Shown here: piece by piece, positions 1 through 7,726 of the stretch
Numbering within the stretch: the first letter of the stretch is position 1
Layout: each line of letters opens with the position of its first letter
Assembly (NCBI GenBank): GCA_020634935.1
Contig: JACKAT010000017.1
Location: 1 to 64,000 of the forward strand
From: Anaerolineales bacterium
GTDB lineage: Bacteria > Chloroflexota > Anaerolineae > 4572-78 > J111
DNA length: 64,000 bases
Direction of reading: 5' to 3'
Position numbers and translations under genes: made by a program
Notes under the pieces: generated by a model
Database searches by the model: none
Told to the model about the DNA's origin: nothing
The model's input: only the letters and a program-made list of their open reading frames with translations

Positions 1-1455
1 CGCGACGTGCCGGATCGCCATCGCAGCATGCGGTTGGTGTTCGACCGCTCCTGGCAGCGGCTGACCGCCGAGGAGCAGTCGCTGTTTAAGACGCTGTCGG
101 TCTTTCGGGGCAGCTTCAGCCATGAGGCGGTGCGGCAAATTACCGGCGCGTCGCTGCGGGTGCTGGCCGGGTTGGTCAACAAATCGCTGTTGACCAGCCG
201 GCCCGAGACCGGACGCTATGAGCTGCACGAACTGCTGCGGCAGTACGCCGGCGAGAAGTTAGCCGCCGATGACCTTGAGCTCAACCTATTGGCTCATCAA
301 GCCCACGCCACCTATTACGCGGCCTTAATGCAGCAAAGCTGGACCGATTTACGCAGCGCCAAACAGCAAACCGCGCTGGCGGCGCTGGAACTGGATATCG
401 AAAATATCCGCACCGCCTGGCGCTACCGGCTGGCCGAAAGAAACAACGCCGAACTGCTCAAGTTTATGGATAGTTTTTGGATGATCCACGACATTCGCGG
501 CTGGCATCAGGCGGCTATCGCCCTTTTTAGAGAAGCCGCCGAGCAAATGCATCTGCTGACCGGCGATGAGGTGGCTTTAGTGGTTCGGGGCAAAGCGTTG
601 GGCTACGAGAGCTACTATACCGGCATCATCGGCAACCCCGAACGCGGGTTAGTCTTGGCCCAAGAAGCGATTGACCTCCTCAGCCCCCTGAACCAACCGG
701 AAGCCTTATCCTACGTGTTTTATTGCGCCGCTTTAAGCAACCTCTATTTAGGCCGGGCGGAGTGGGTCTTTGACGTGGCGGAACAACTGCGTCAGATCTG
801 CCAGAAAACCGGCGACCGCTGGGCCGGCGCGACGGCGCTCAACTTTCTGGCGACGGCCTTGATCACCCAACACCAATACGCCGAGGCCAAACAATTGATT
901 GACCGGGCGTTTGAGATATTTAGTCAAGACATCGGCGAATACTTTGGCCGGAGTTGGGCCGCGCTGATTCAAGGCCGAATAGCCCTGGCCCTGGGCGCTT
1001 ATGATGAGGCCAAAGTGTACTATCACCGCAGCCTCAGCGCGGCGCAGGTGCTCAACTACCGGCGCACCACCCAGCAGTCGTATGATAATTTGGGCGATGT
1101 GGCCTTTCATCAGGGCGAGTTGGCTCAGGCCGAAACCTACTTCCGGCTCAGTCTCGAAGTTTCAGAAGAAACCGGTCAAGCCCGAGAGATGGTGGCCATG
1201 CTGTATGATCTGGCCCGGGTTTGGGCAGCGCAGAACCAAAAGAGCGAGGCGGTTGAGTTAGTGGCGGTTGTGCTATGCCACCCGCTTAGCAATTTACCCC
1301 TCCTACTGAGAACTGAGGGTACGACGCTCTACGAAACGGCCGAACGGTTTCGGGCCCAGTTAGAAGCGGACCTGGAACCCCAAATCTACCAGGCGGCCTG
1401 GGTGAAAGGCCAAGCTCAGCCCATCGAAGCTGTGGTCGCCAGGCTGCTGCGGTAA
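1..1455 (+). CDS. STAND/LuxR-type regulator, C-terminal part (winged helix + TPR), partial
   Basis: The frame is open from the first base of the window, so this is the 3' part of a longer gene; the GTG at 7 is probably internal. The first ~75 visible residues (LTAEEQSLFKTLSVFRG ... LHELLRQYAGEKL) form the winged-helix segment that follows the NB-ARC ATPase in bacterial STAND proteins. The rest is helical with TPR-like repeats, clearest near residue 360 (NLGDVAFHQGELAQAETYF). Family knowledge: such proteins are ATP-driven switches, often with an N-terminal DNA-binding, cyclase or transcriptional-activator module. That module lies outside the window, so the output cannot be named. A hairpin terminator follows. 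Confidence 0.8.
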   Translation, partial: RDVPDRHRSMRLVFDRSWQRLTAEEQSLFKTLSVFRGSFSHEAVRQITGASLRVLAGLVNKSLLTSRPETGRYELHELLRQYAGEKLAADDLELNLLAHQAHATYYAALMQQSWTDLRSAKQQTALAALELDIENIRTAWRYRLAERNNAELLKFMDSFWMIHDIRGWHQAAIALFREAAEQMHLLTGDEVALVVRGKALGYESYYTGIIGNPERGLVLAQEAIDLLSPLNQPEALSYVFYCAALSNLYLGRAEWVFDVAEQLRQICQKTGDRWAGATALNFLATALITQHQYAEAKQLIDRAFEIFSQDIGEYFGRSWAALIQGRIALALGAYDEAKVYYHRSLSAAQVLNYRRTTQQSYDNLGDVAFHQGELAQAETYFRLSLEVSEETGQAREMVAMLYDLARVWAAQNQKSEAVELVAVVLCHPLSNLPLLLRTEGTTLYETAERFRAQLEADLEPQIYQAAWVKGQAQPIEAVVARLLR

Positions 1456-1541
1456 AAAGAGGCCGAACCGGACAAGAGGTCCCCGCCTGACCCGATCGTA
1501 TCGACCAACCTGCTAAGGAAAACGCCGTAGGCCGGGGGGCA

Positions 1542-1576
1542 TGGGGGGTAGCTCCCCCCAATTTCTCCCTTTTTCC
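1542..1576 (+). terminator. Putative intrinsic terminator
   Basis: A perfect 7-bp stem (TGGGGGG / CCCCCCA) with a 5-nt loop, followed by a T-rich run, lies about 90 bp after the stop of the STAND-type gene. The T-run is interrupted by C, so efficiency is uncertain. Confidence 0.5.
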
Positions 1577-1634
1577 TTACCGTAAGAACGATGCCTTGCA
1601 TCGTGGTATGCTGAGTTCGATAATTGGAGCCAAG

Positions 1635-1794
1635 CATGTCATTTCGCAGCCGGAGGCGGAGAAATCCCTCAGGCATAGCCGTAACGAAGCATTCGCAGGG
1701 AATATTTGACGTTGTCGCTTCAAAGTTTCCCAGCCAAACCCCTTTTCACTGTATTATCACAGGGATTTCTCCGCTAGCGCTGCGAAATGACATG
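1635..1794. repeat. MITE-like element with ~34-bp terminal inverted repeats
   Basis: The left arm 1635-1669 begins CATGTCATTTCGCAGC and ends GAGAAATCCCT. The right arm 1761-1794 is its near-perfect reverse complement. About 90 bp separate the arms and no convincing ORF is present. Recall, not searched: similar 'TGTCATTTCG ... GAAATC' palindromes are common dispersed repeats in several bacterial phyla. No transposase is nearby. Confidence 0.7.
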
Positions 1795-2150
1795 GAGAAC
1801 ATGAATGTCCGAACTCAGGTTACCACCCGTTGTCAGTGACTTTCGGGCAACCGGCCCGGTACTTTTGGCCCTAATCCCCACCCCAATGAACCCCCTATAT
1901 CTAGCGATACCGGCCAACTTGCCGCCTATATCTTGTAGGGCTAACCACCGCCGGTCGGCTCGCCTCCGACAGCTCACGGGAGCGACGCCGTACCTCGATG
2001 TGACTTATGGGCAGAGGACCTAAGTACCATTAGGCAAAAAAGAAGGGACTTTTGGCTCTATTCCAGGGATCATTAAGTGTGGTAAGATAGAGGTATAAGA
2101 ACTCGTAGAGTTGTTTATACGTCTATCTCACCTTAGAAAGGAACCCATTA
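1795..2150. other. Non-coding gap upstream of the HU-like gene
   Basis: Short ORFs here lack ribosome sites and look like chance frames. No clear promoter was found. An AAAGGA ribosome-binding site lies just before the ATG at 2151. Confidence 0.4.
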
Positions 2151-2864
2151 ATGCCAAAACTCAAATACAAAACCTACCCTAATGATTTTATGAACGGCGC
2201 TAATCAGTACCGGGCCAACATGATAGCCGATGAGACTATCAGCCTGGACCAGCTTTTCGAGATGATGCGCGCCAACAACCCGGCCCTGACCACTGCCGAG
2301 ATGCACACCTTCTTTGTTGATTTCAAGCAAGCCGTTATGCGGGCGCTGCTGGACGGCAAACGCATCAACACCGACCTGATGTCCTTTAAGCTGTCGCTGC
2401 GCGGCAACTTTGACGGCCCCGATGACTACTACGACTCCAAACGGCACGAACTGGTGATCCTCATCCGGCCTGACAGCGACTTTCAAGACCTGTTCCGCTT
2501 ACAAGCCACCTTGGAGAAGCAGCGCACCAATCTACGCCAACCGGAGATCACCGGCTACATCAATATGCGCAAAGGCGCTTCCAACGACCTACTGTCGCCC
2601 AGCCACACCGCCCGCCTGGAAGGCAACAACCTCGCCTTTGACGAAGACGATCCCCGCCAAGGCGTTTTCTTATTACCCGCCAACGGCAACGTCACCGGCG
2701 TCGAAGTCCGCGCTGAGGAAATCAGCCTGGTCATCCCCTCCAAAATCATCTTCCGCGTCCCCGACGACCTGCTCCCCGGCCCCTACCGCATTGAAGTCCG
2801 CGCCGTTTTCGGCAAAGAAGACCTGCGCAGCGGGATATTGAATCAAACCTTAACGGTTGAGTAG
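2151..2864 (+). CDS. HU/IHF-like DNA-binding protein with DUF4469-type C-terminal domain
   Basis: 237 residues. Residues ~1-125 resemble the HU-like fold used by DUF4469 proteins: paired helices (SLDQLFEMMRANNPALT, MHTFFVDFKQAVMRALL) and a strand region (MSFKLSLRGNF) where the DNA-binding beta arm would start. Residues ~130-237 form an Ig/IPT-like beta domain ending in strands such as PGPYRIEVRAVFG. A good Shine-Dalgarno (AAAGGA, about 8 nt upstream) supports the ATG. The family is common in Bacteroidetes and Chloroflexi and is thought to be nucleoid-associated; its exact role is unknown. It is a single-gene unit followed by a perfect hairpin at 2875-2910. Confidence 0.7.
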   Translation: MPKLKYKTYPNDFMNGANQYRANMIADETISLDQLFEMMRANNPALTTAEMHTFFVDFKQAVMRALLDGKRINTDLMSFKLSLRGNFDGPDDYYDSKRHELVILIRPDSDFQDLFRLQATLEKQRTNLRQPEITGYINMRKGASNDLLSPSHTARLEGNNLAFDEDDPRQGVFLLPANGNVTGVEVRAEEISLVIPSKIIFRVPDDLLPGPYRIEVRAVFGKEDLRSGILNQTLTVE

Positions 2865-2874
2865 CGCCTAAAAC

Positions 2875-2910
2875 AAGGAGACAGTCACGTTGGTCAGTGA
2901 CTGTCTCCTT
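2875..2910. repeat. Perfect 14-bp inverted repeat, terminator-like (GACAGTCAC family)
   Basis: Arms AAGGAGACAGTCAC and GTGACTGTCTCCTT are perfect complements with an 8-nt loop, 11 bp after the HU-like gene. There is no T-tract. The core GACAGTCAC / GTGACTGTC recurs at 28543-28625 and 43463-43523, so this is a dispersed palindrome that may serve as a 3'-end structure. Confidence 0.65.
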
Positions 2911-2968
2911 GTGAACGGTTGGTTTGACTACCGACCAACCAACTACCCCCACACCTCCACCATTCTAA

Positions 2969-2997
2969 TCGATTTTAAACAATTTCTACAGTATACT
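2969..2997 (+). promoter_or_regulatory. Putative sigma-70 promoter of small-RNA copy 1
   Basis: -10 TATACT at 2992-2997 with a weak -35 TCGATT at 2969-2974, 17-bp spacer. The -10 hexamer and its flank (GTATACTAT) are shared with copy 2 while the upstream DNA differs, as expected for a conserved promoter element. Confidence 0.5.
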
Positions 2998-3003
2998 ATA
3001 AGT

Positions 3004-3089
3004 AACCCTGCCCCAGATGAAAGTCGGCTCCACGCCGGGTGTTTGGCCGGCCTGACCGGTCAAACCTAGTCTGCGGAGGGTTATTTTTT
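3004..3089 (+). ncRNA. Unidentified structured small RNA, copy 1
   Basis: About 86 nt, almost identical to 7640-7726. Predicted by eye: a closing stem AACCCT/AGGGTT (3004-3009 with 3077-3082), a small hairpin CGGC-loop-GCCG, a 10-bp hairpin GTTTGGCCGG-cctga-CCGGTCAAAC, then a T-run. With a promoter-like -10 just upstream this looks like an independent transcription unit. I do not recognise the family; it does not match SRP, 6S, tmRNA or riboswitch consensus sequences I know. It lies just downstream of the convergent coiled-coil/LGFP gene. Confidence 0.5.
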
Positions 3090-3149
3090 GGTAACGCTGG
3101 CCATTCAACGACGATTGGGGAAAGGATATGGACGAGTGAAACCTTCAGG

Positions 3150-4142
3150 CTAAAATGCCTGCCATTGACTGTCTGAGTACAACACAAACACGTCTCCTGT
3201 TCCGACCGTCATAATTATTCCATTTTCAAAATTCTGGATTTGGTTGTTCTTCCCATCCAGCTCACCACTCCGTGGCATTCGTACTTCATCTCTAATATTC
3301 TTGTTTTCACACCAAACTGTTCTAAATCCGAAATTGAGGTTCAATCCAGTCGCTTCTGGACAGGGATCGGACGTGCCTGGATCCGGGAAACTTTCCCAGC
3401 GACCATTGTTGAGAAAAGTATAAATAGTGGGATCCGGAAATTTTCGCCAGGCAAATAATCCTCCGTCAAACATTTGATAAGTGAAATCCGAGGTTGAGTT
3501 ACTCGTTGGACAACCGAGTTCATCCTCAAGTGATCTCCAAATGTCTTGGAAATATACTGGTGATGTGGGACAAGAAGGTGTAGGCGTTGGCGTACTGGAT
3601 GGGGAATGAGTGGGAGTCGGCGTAGCCGTCTCAATAATAGTTGGCTCAAACGTTGGCGTCCAGGTTTCCGTAGGAGTTGATACATCTGCAACAGTTGGGG
3701 TCCAGGTTGGAGTTGGCGTATCGGTATTAATCAATACGATTTCTTCTACAGGCGTTTCTGTAGCTGTTGGCGTAATTGTTGGTGTAGGGGGGCCAAAGAA
3801 CGACCCAAACAAATTCGGTCCAAAACTGACAATACCCGTAAGGACAAGTCCGCCTACTACAGTGATTATGATGCCAGCAAAGATGTTGGATATTGACAAC
3901 GGCCCCGGAGCATCTTTTCTTTCCGGTGATGAAGACGTAGGGGAAACTGCTACCGGCTTGGATCCACCTGGGAACTGCTGCAATTCTGACTGTAGATTTG
4001 TTATCTTTGCCTCAATATCTTCAATCTCAAGAACAACTTCAGGCGGCGTATTACTGCCTTTCAATGCCTGTTGTTCTTTGAGCACATTCAACCGACGTTG
4101 ATAATTTTCAACCTGCCGCTTGATTGACGTCACCTCATCCAC
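3150..4142 (-). CDS. Coiled-coil, single-pass membrane protein with LGFP-like C-terminal domain
   Basis: 330 residues from a GTG start with a strong GGAGGTGA site. Residues ~4-58 are a charged helical hairpin (YQRRLNVLKEQQALKG ... IEDIEAKITNLQSEL). It resembles the short N-terminal adaptor-like domains of Chloroflexi TIR, caspase and NACHT proteins (recall, not searched). Then come a transmembrane helix (~85-107), a Thr/Pro-rich linker (TPTPTWTP type) and a ~140-residue C-terminal domain with LGFP-like repeats (ELGCPTS ... MFDGGLFAW). The topology suggests a cytoplasmic helical domain and an external C-terminus. It is the last gene of the restriction island, 60 bp after hsdR. Function unknown. 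Confidence 0.7.
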   Translation of the reverse strand: MDEVTSIKRQVENYQRRLNVLKEQQALKGSNTPPEVVLEIEDIEAKITNLQSELQQFPGGSKPVAVSPTSSSPERKDAPGPLSISNIFAGIIITVVGGLVLTGIVSFGPNLFGSFFGPPTPTITPTATETPVEEIVLINTDTPTPTWTPTVADVSTPTETWTPTFEPTIIETATPTPTHSPSSTPTPTPSCPTSPVYFQDIWRSLEDELGCPTSNSTSDFTYQMFDGGLFAWRKFPDPTIYTFLNNGRWESFPDPGTSDPCPEATGLNLNFGFRTVWCENKNIRDEVRMPRSGELDGKNNQIQNFENGIIMTVGTGDVFVLYSDSQWQAF

Positions 4143-4153
4143 TACTCACCTCC

Positions 4154-4199
4154 AACTCTAAGAACTCTACAAACTCCACAAACTCTACAAACTCCCCAA
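4154..4199. repeat. Short tandem words AACTCTAC/AAACTCC
   Basis: The hsdR 3' junction holds repeated words (AACTCTAC, AAACTCC) on the + strand. The same words build the hairpin at 31367-31476. This is the only internal island junction without the CGGATTAGG palindromes. Confidence 0.6.
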
Positions 4200-4202
4200 C
4201 TC

Positions 4203-7200
4203 TCACGCCACCAAAGGCCAGCGAGTGTACATCTCCTTGGCCTGCTTCATCAACCGTTGGCGTAAGAAGATGAACTGCTGGCCTTTGATTTGGTTCTTGA
4301 CCAAAACCCGGCTGATGGCGCTTTGCACCGCCGCTTCGATGTTGCTGCGGTGGGGTTTGGTCCAATCGACCTCTAGGTTGGCCCGGACGGCCTGGACGAC
4401 CTGCCGCACTAAATCGGCGATCCATTCATCGGTTTGGTGCAGGTTGATCGCCTCGCCCAGAACCAGGACGTCGTAGAAGGCCATCTCTTCTTCGTTGAGT
4501 TGTAGGGCGGCTTGGCGCTGCTGTTCGGCCTGCTGCTTGCGGCGGATTTCGCGCATCGCTTCGATGACCTGTTGGGCGGTGATGGCCCGGTTGTTGTATT
4601 TGTGCAGCGCCTCTTGCAGCATGGCCTCGAAGGACATGCGCCGGGCCCGGTTGTGGCCGTACTTGGCTCGGATGTCGTCGCTGAGCAGTTTGGCCAGCAG
4701 GCGCACCTGTAGATTTTCTTTGGGGGCATCGCCGCGACCGTGGCCCACGGTGAACGACTCGTCCAAAATGGAGACGTCCGGTTTGTCCAGGCCGGCCACG
4801 GCGTAGATATCGACCGCCGGGCGAGCCTCCAGGCTCTCATCGACCAGATCGCGCACGGCCTGCTCGAACTGCCGCAGCCGCTGCCCGGCCCCGGGATCGA
4901 CCTTGCGGAGCTGGCGGCGGATCATCTGGTAAAAGCCCACTTCATCGGCCCGGGCTGTGGCCTGGGGCAGATGTTTGACCAGGCTGTAGGCTTTAGACAG
5001 CTTGTACTCTTCCTGCAAGAAGTCATCTTTATGCGGCTCGTCGGCCATCAGGGTGCCGTAGACGAAGCTGTTCAAATCTTCAAGCTGAATGTTGCTCAGG
5101 CTGCGCCAGCCGGCGTAGGCAGCGCGGGTTAGGCCCTGCCCGGCCGGATCGGGCATGTTGGCCCGCACGATTTGCAACTGTCGTTCAAAGTAAGCGACAG
5201 CCTCGCTCGTCAAATCGTCGGTCAGCGTGCCGCGCCCGCCGCCGCTGCTATATTTTTGGGTGGCCTCTTTCAGCCGGTCGTCGATGCCGATGTAATCGAC
5301 AATCAGCCCGCCCGGCTTGTTGCTGAAAATGCGGTTGACCCGGGCGATGGCCTGCATCAGGTTGTGGCCCTTCATCAGCTTATCGACATACAGGGTGTTG
5401 ACGCACGGCGCGTCGAAGCCGGTTAGCCACATATCGCACACAATCACCAGCTTGAGGGGGTCTTCCGGGTCGATGAAGTGCCGCTTAATCTCGTCCCGTC
5501 CTGGCTTGGTGGTCAGGAGGCCGGCCTGGCTCCAGGTTTCCGGGTCTTCGGCCAGGTTGCCCGTCATCACCACTTTAACCGGGGGGCAGTCGGCGTGACT
5601 GCGCAGGGCGTGGTACAGCCCCACCGCGTTGCGCCGGCTCATACAGACGATCATGGCTTTGCCGAAAAAGGTCTGCTGGCGGCTGTTGAAGTGATCGAGC
5701 AGATCGCGGGCCAGAATGTAGAGCCGCTCCTGCGCCCCCGCCGCCTGCTCGATGGCCGACCATTTGGCCTGGGCCAGGGCCAGCGTGTTTTGATCGACGC
5801 CGTGGTCGGCGGCCAGGGCATCGACCCGGCTGTCCAGGTTTTCGGCCGTCAGATTGAGTGGGATGTGCCGGGCTTCGTAATAGATCGGCACCACCGCGCC
5901 GTCTTCCCGCGCCTGGCGCATATCGTAAACGTGGATGTAGTCGCCGAAGATTTGGATGGTGTTGGCGTCTTCCTGGTCGATGGGTGTGCCGGTAAAGCCC
6001 AGGTAGGCCGCGTTGGGCAGCGCCTGGCGCATATTGAGGGCGTAGCCCTGGCTGGTGAAGTAGCCGCCGCCGGCCCGCTTTTTGAGTTCGCTGCTGAAGC
6101 CGTATTGGGTGCGGTGGGCTTCGTCGGCCACCACCAGCACGTCGTGCCGGTCGCTCAGGTGGGGGTGGCCGGTTTCGCCCGCCTTTAAGGCGAACTTCTC
6201 GATGGTGGTGCAGATGACCTCGCCGCCCTCGGTGCGCAGCTGGGCGCGCAAATCGTCGATGCTGGCCGCCTGCTTGACCTCGCCGATGAGCGGTTGGGCC
6301 GCGACCAGGCTGCTGTAAAGCTGATCGTCCAGATCGGTCCGGTCGACCTGGACCACAATCAGTGGGTTCAAATCTTTGGTGCGGCGCAGTTGGCCGATTA
6401 AAAAGACCATTTCCAGGCTTTTGCCGGAGCCTTGGGTATGCCACACCACCCCGGCCCGCTTATCCTGGTTGGGCTGCATGGCCCGCCGCGCCTGCTCGAC
6501 CGCCAGGTTGACTGCGAAGAATTGGTGGTACTTGGCCGCTTTCTTGTCGATGCTTTCATTGTCGCGCAGTTCGTGGACAATGAAGTGGCGCAGGTAGGTG
6601 AGCAGCCGCGCTTTGGGGAACAAGCCCTCGATCAGGGTCTTCATCGTGCCGGTCGTGTCCGGTTCGATGTCCGTGCCGTTGATCGATTTCCAGGCAGCGT
6701 ACCACTCCAGGGGGGCGCTGTGGACGCCGTGCCGGGTGTGGGCTTCGTCGGAAATGACGCAAAAGCCGTTGAAGTAGAACAGTTGGGGGATATGGTGGGT
6801 GTAGTGGCGCAGTTGGTTGTGCGCGCCGTCGATATCGGTGTAGGCGTCGTAGGGGTTTTTTAGCTCGAAGACCACCAGCGGCAGCCCGTTGATGTAGACG
6901 ATGAGATCAGGCCGGCGCACGTTGCCGCGAACGCCGTGAATGGTGAGTTGGTTGACCACCAGAAATTGGTTGTGCAGCGGTTCGTCAAAATCAACCGGGT
7001 AGATATGGGCCGCGGCTTCCCGGCCGTCGCTCTCATAGGTGAGCGTGAGACCGCTGCGCAGCATATCCTGAAAGGCCATATTGCGCCGCTCGGTGGTGAC
7101 GCCGGGCGGGTTGCTGAACGCCGCCACCGCCTGCTCGATCACCGCCGCCGGCAGATCGGCATACCGGCCTTGCAGGAACGCCCGCAACTCATCCACCAGC

Positions 7201-7316
7201 ACCACCGCCTGCGGCGTCGCCCGCGCCACGTCGTCGCCATAGGCGTACTGATAGCCAAGCTGTTTCAGGCGATCAATGGTGGTTTCTTCGAATTGGCTCT
7301 CGGTGCCGGTGTTCAT
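4203..7316 (-). CDS. hsdR: Type I restriction enzyme, endonuclease/translocase subunit R
   Basis: 1037 residues, full length for an EcoR124I-type HsdR. The N-terminal PD-(D/E)xK nuclease shows D137 (RRPDLIVYINGL) and E151-x-K153 (FELKNPYD). The superfamily 2 motor has Walker A HTQGSGKSLE (~290), a DEAH box (VVADEAHRTQYG, ~395), motif III GFTGTPI and motif VI QAIARVNRIF. The C-terminal ~250 residues are helical and would contact the methylase. With HsdM and HsdS it translocates and cleaves DNA carrying unmethylated sites. The ATG has AAAGG upstream. It is separated from hsdM/hsdS by two accessory genes and repeat arrays, so it may be transcribed separately. All catalytic motifs look intact. 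Confidence 0.97.
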   Translation of the reverse strand: MNTGTESQFEETTIDRLKQLGYQYAYGDDVARATPQAVVLVDELRAFLQGRYADLPAAVIEQAVAAFSNPPGVTTERRNMAFQDMLRSGLTLTYESDGREAAAHIYPVDFDEPLHNQFLVVNQLTIHGVRGNVRRPDLIVYINGLPLVVFELKNPYDAYTDIDGAHNQLRHYTHHIPQLFYFNGFCVISDEAHTRHGVHSAPLEWYAAWKSINGTDIEPDTTGTMKTLIEGLFPKARLLTYLRHFIVHELRDNESIDKKAAKYHQFFAVNLAVEQARRAMQPNQDKRAGVVWHTQGSGKSLEMVFLIGQLRRTKDLNPLIVVQVDRTDLDDQLYSSLVAAQPLIGEVKQAASIDDLRAQLRTEGGEVICTTIEKFALKAGETGHPHLSDRHDVLVVADEAHRTQYGFSSELKKRAGGGYFTSQGYALNMRQALPNAAYLGFTGTPIDQEDANTIQIFGDYIHVYDMRQAREDGAVVPIYYEARHIPLNLTAENLDSRVDALAADHGVDQNTLALAQAKWSAIEQAAGAQERLYILARDLLDHFNSRQQTFFGKAMIVCMSRRNAVGLYHALRSHADCPPVKVVMTGNLAEDPETWSQAGLLTTKPGRDEIKRHFIDPEDPLKLVIVCDMWLTGFDAPCVNTLYVDKLMKGHNLMQAIARVNRIFSNKPGGLIVDYIGIDDRLKEATQKYSSGGGRGTLTDDLTSEAVAYFERQLQIVRANMPDPAGQGLTRAAYAGWRSLSNIQLEDLNSFVYGTLMADEPHKDDFLQEEYKLSKAYSLVKHLPQATARADEVGFYQMIRRQLRKVDPGAGQRLRQFEQAVRDLVDESLEARPAVDIYAVAGLDKPDVSILDESFTVGHGRGDAPKENLQVRLLAKLLSDDIRAKYGHNRARRMSFEAMLQEALHKYNNRAITAQQVIEAMREIRRKQQAEQQRQAALQLNEEEMAFYDVLVLGEAINLHQTDEWIADLVRQVVQAVRANLEVDWTKPHRSNIEAAVQSAISRVLVKNQIKGQQFIFLRQRLMKQAKEMYTRWPLVA

Positions 7317-7340
7317 GGGTTGGTGCCTTTCGTGTGGGTT

Positions 7341-7565
7341 ACAACAACGGATTAGGAAAGGAACGGATGGTTTTTAATCGGTTGGTTTCTTCATCTGTTG
7401 TTGTGTAGTTGCTAGATAACTACAACGGATTGGGAAAGGAACGGATGGTGATAATCCGTTGTTTTCTTCATCCGCTGTTGTTTGGTTGCCAAATAACTAC
7501 AACGGACTGGGAAAGGAACAGAGTTTTACTCGTCTTATCCGTTTGTTTTCACAATCCGCTGTTGA
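7341..7565. repeat. Island palindrome array A (3 units)
   Basis: Three imperfect palindromes of about 75 bp between hsdR and the DUF3800 gene. Each unit starts ACAACGGATTRGGAAAGGAA and ends with its approximate complement (ATCCGTTG / ATCCGCTG). They belong to the same family as arrays B-E. Confidence 0.8.
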
Positions 7566-7604
7566 CTTATCGGTGCAACATCAATTTGACCCTTACATTT
7601 CTTA

Positions 7605-7633
7605 TTGATTTCACATAACTTATAGGGTATACT
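7605..7633 (+). promoter_or_regulatory. Putative sigma-70 promoter of small-RNA copy 2
   Basis: -35 TTGATT (7605-7610), 17-bp spacer, -10 TATACT (7628-7633). The predicted transcription start near 7640 coincides with the first base of the closing stem of the RNA. Confidence 0.6.
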
Positions 7634-7639
7634 ATCAAT

Positions 7640-7726
7640 GACCCTGCCCCAGATGAAAGTCGGCTCCATGCCGGGTGTTTGGCCGGCCTGACCGGTCAAA
7701 CCTAGTCTGCGGAGGGTTATTTTTTT
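7640..7726 (+). ncRNA. Unidentified structured small RNA, copy 2
   Basis: Near-identical to 3004-3089. The only internal change seen is C to T in the apical loop of the small hairpin (TCCAY). The end stem changes from A-T to a permitted G-T pair at its first position. Hairpin CGGC/GCCG at 7661-7673, 10-bp hairpin 7677-7701, closing stem 7640-7645/7713-7718, T-run 7720-7726. The 3' end overlaps the stop codon of the convergent DUF3800 gene. No known family recognised. Confidence 0.55.

Noticed and set aside
1805..2023. A 72-codon frame upstream of the HU-like gene
   Set aside because: No ribosome site, no family, low-complexity flank.
3004..3089. 4.5S SRP RNA, 6S RNA or a known riboswitch
   Set aside because: The conserved SRP GGAAG loop, the 6S bubble length and known riboswitch motifs were not found.
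5478..6444. Long antisense and shifted frames inside hsdR
   Set aside because: hsdR motifs are continuous in one frame; the other frames carry no recognisable domain.
3004..7726. Integron attC sites for the twin elements
   Set aside because: Ends do not fit the RYYYAAC/GTTRRRY cores and no integrase is present; a promoter plus terminator fits better.
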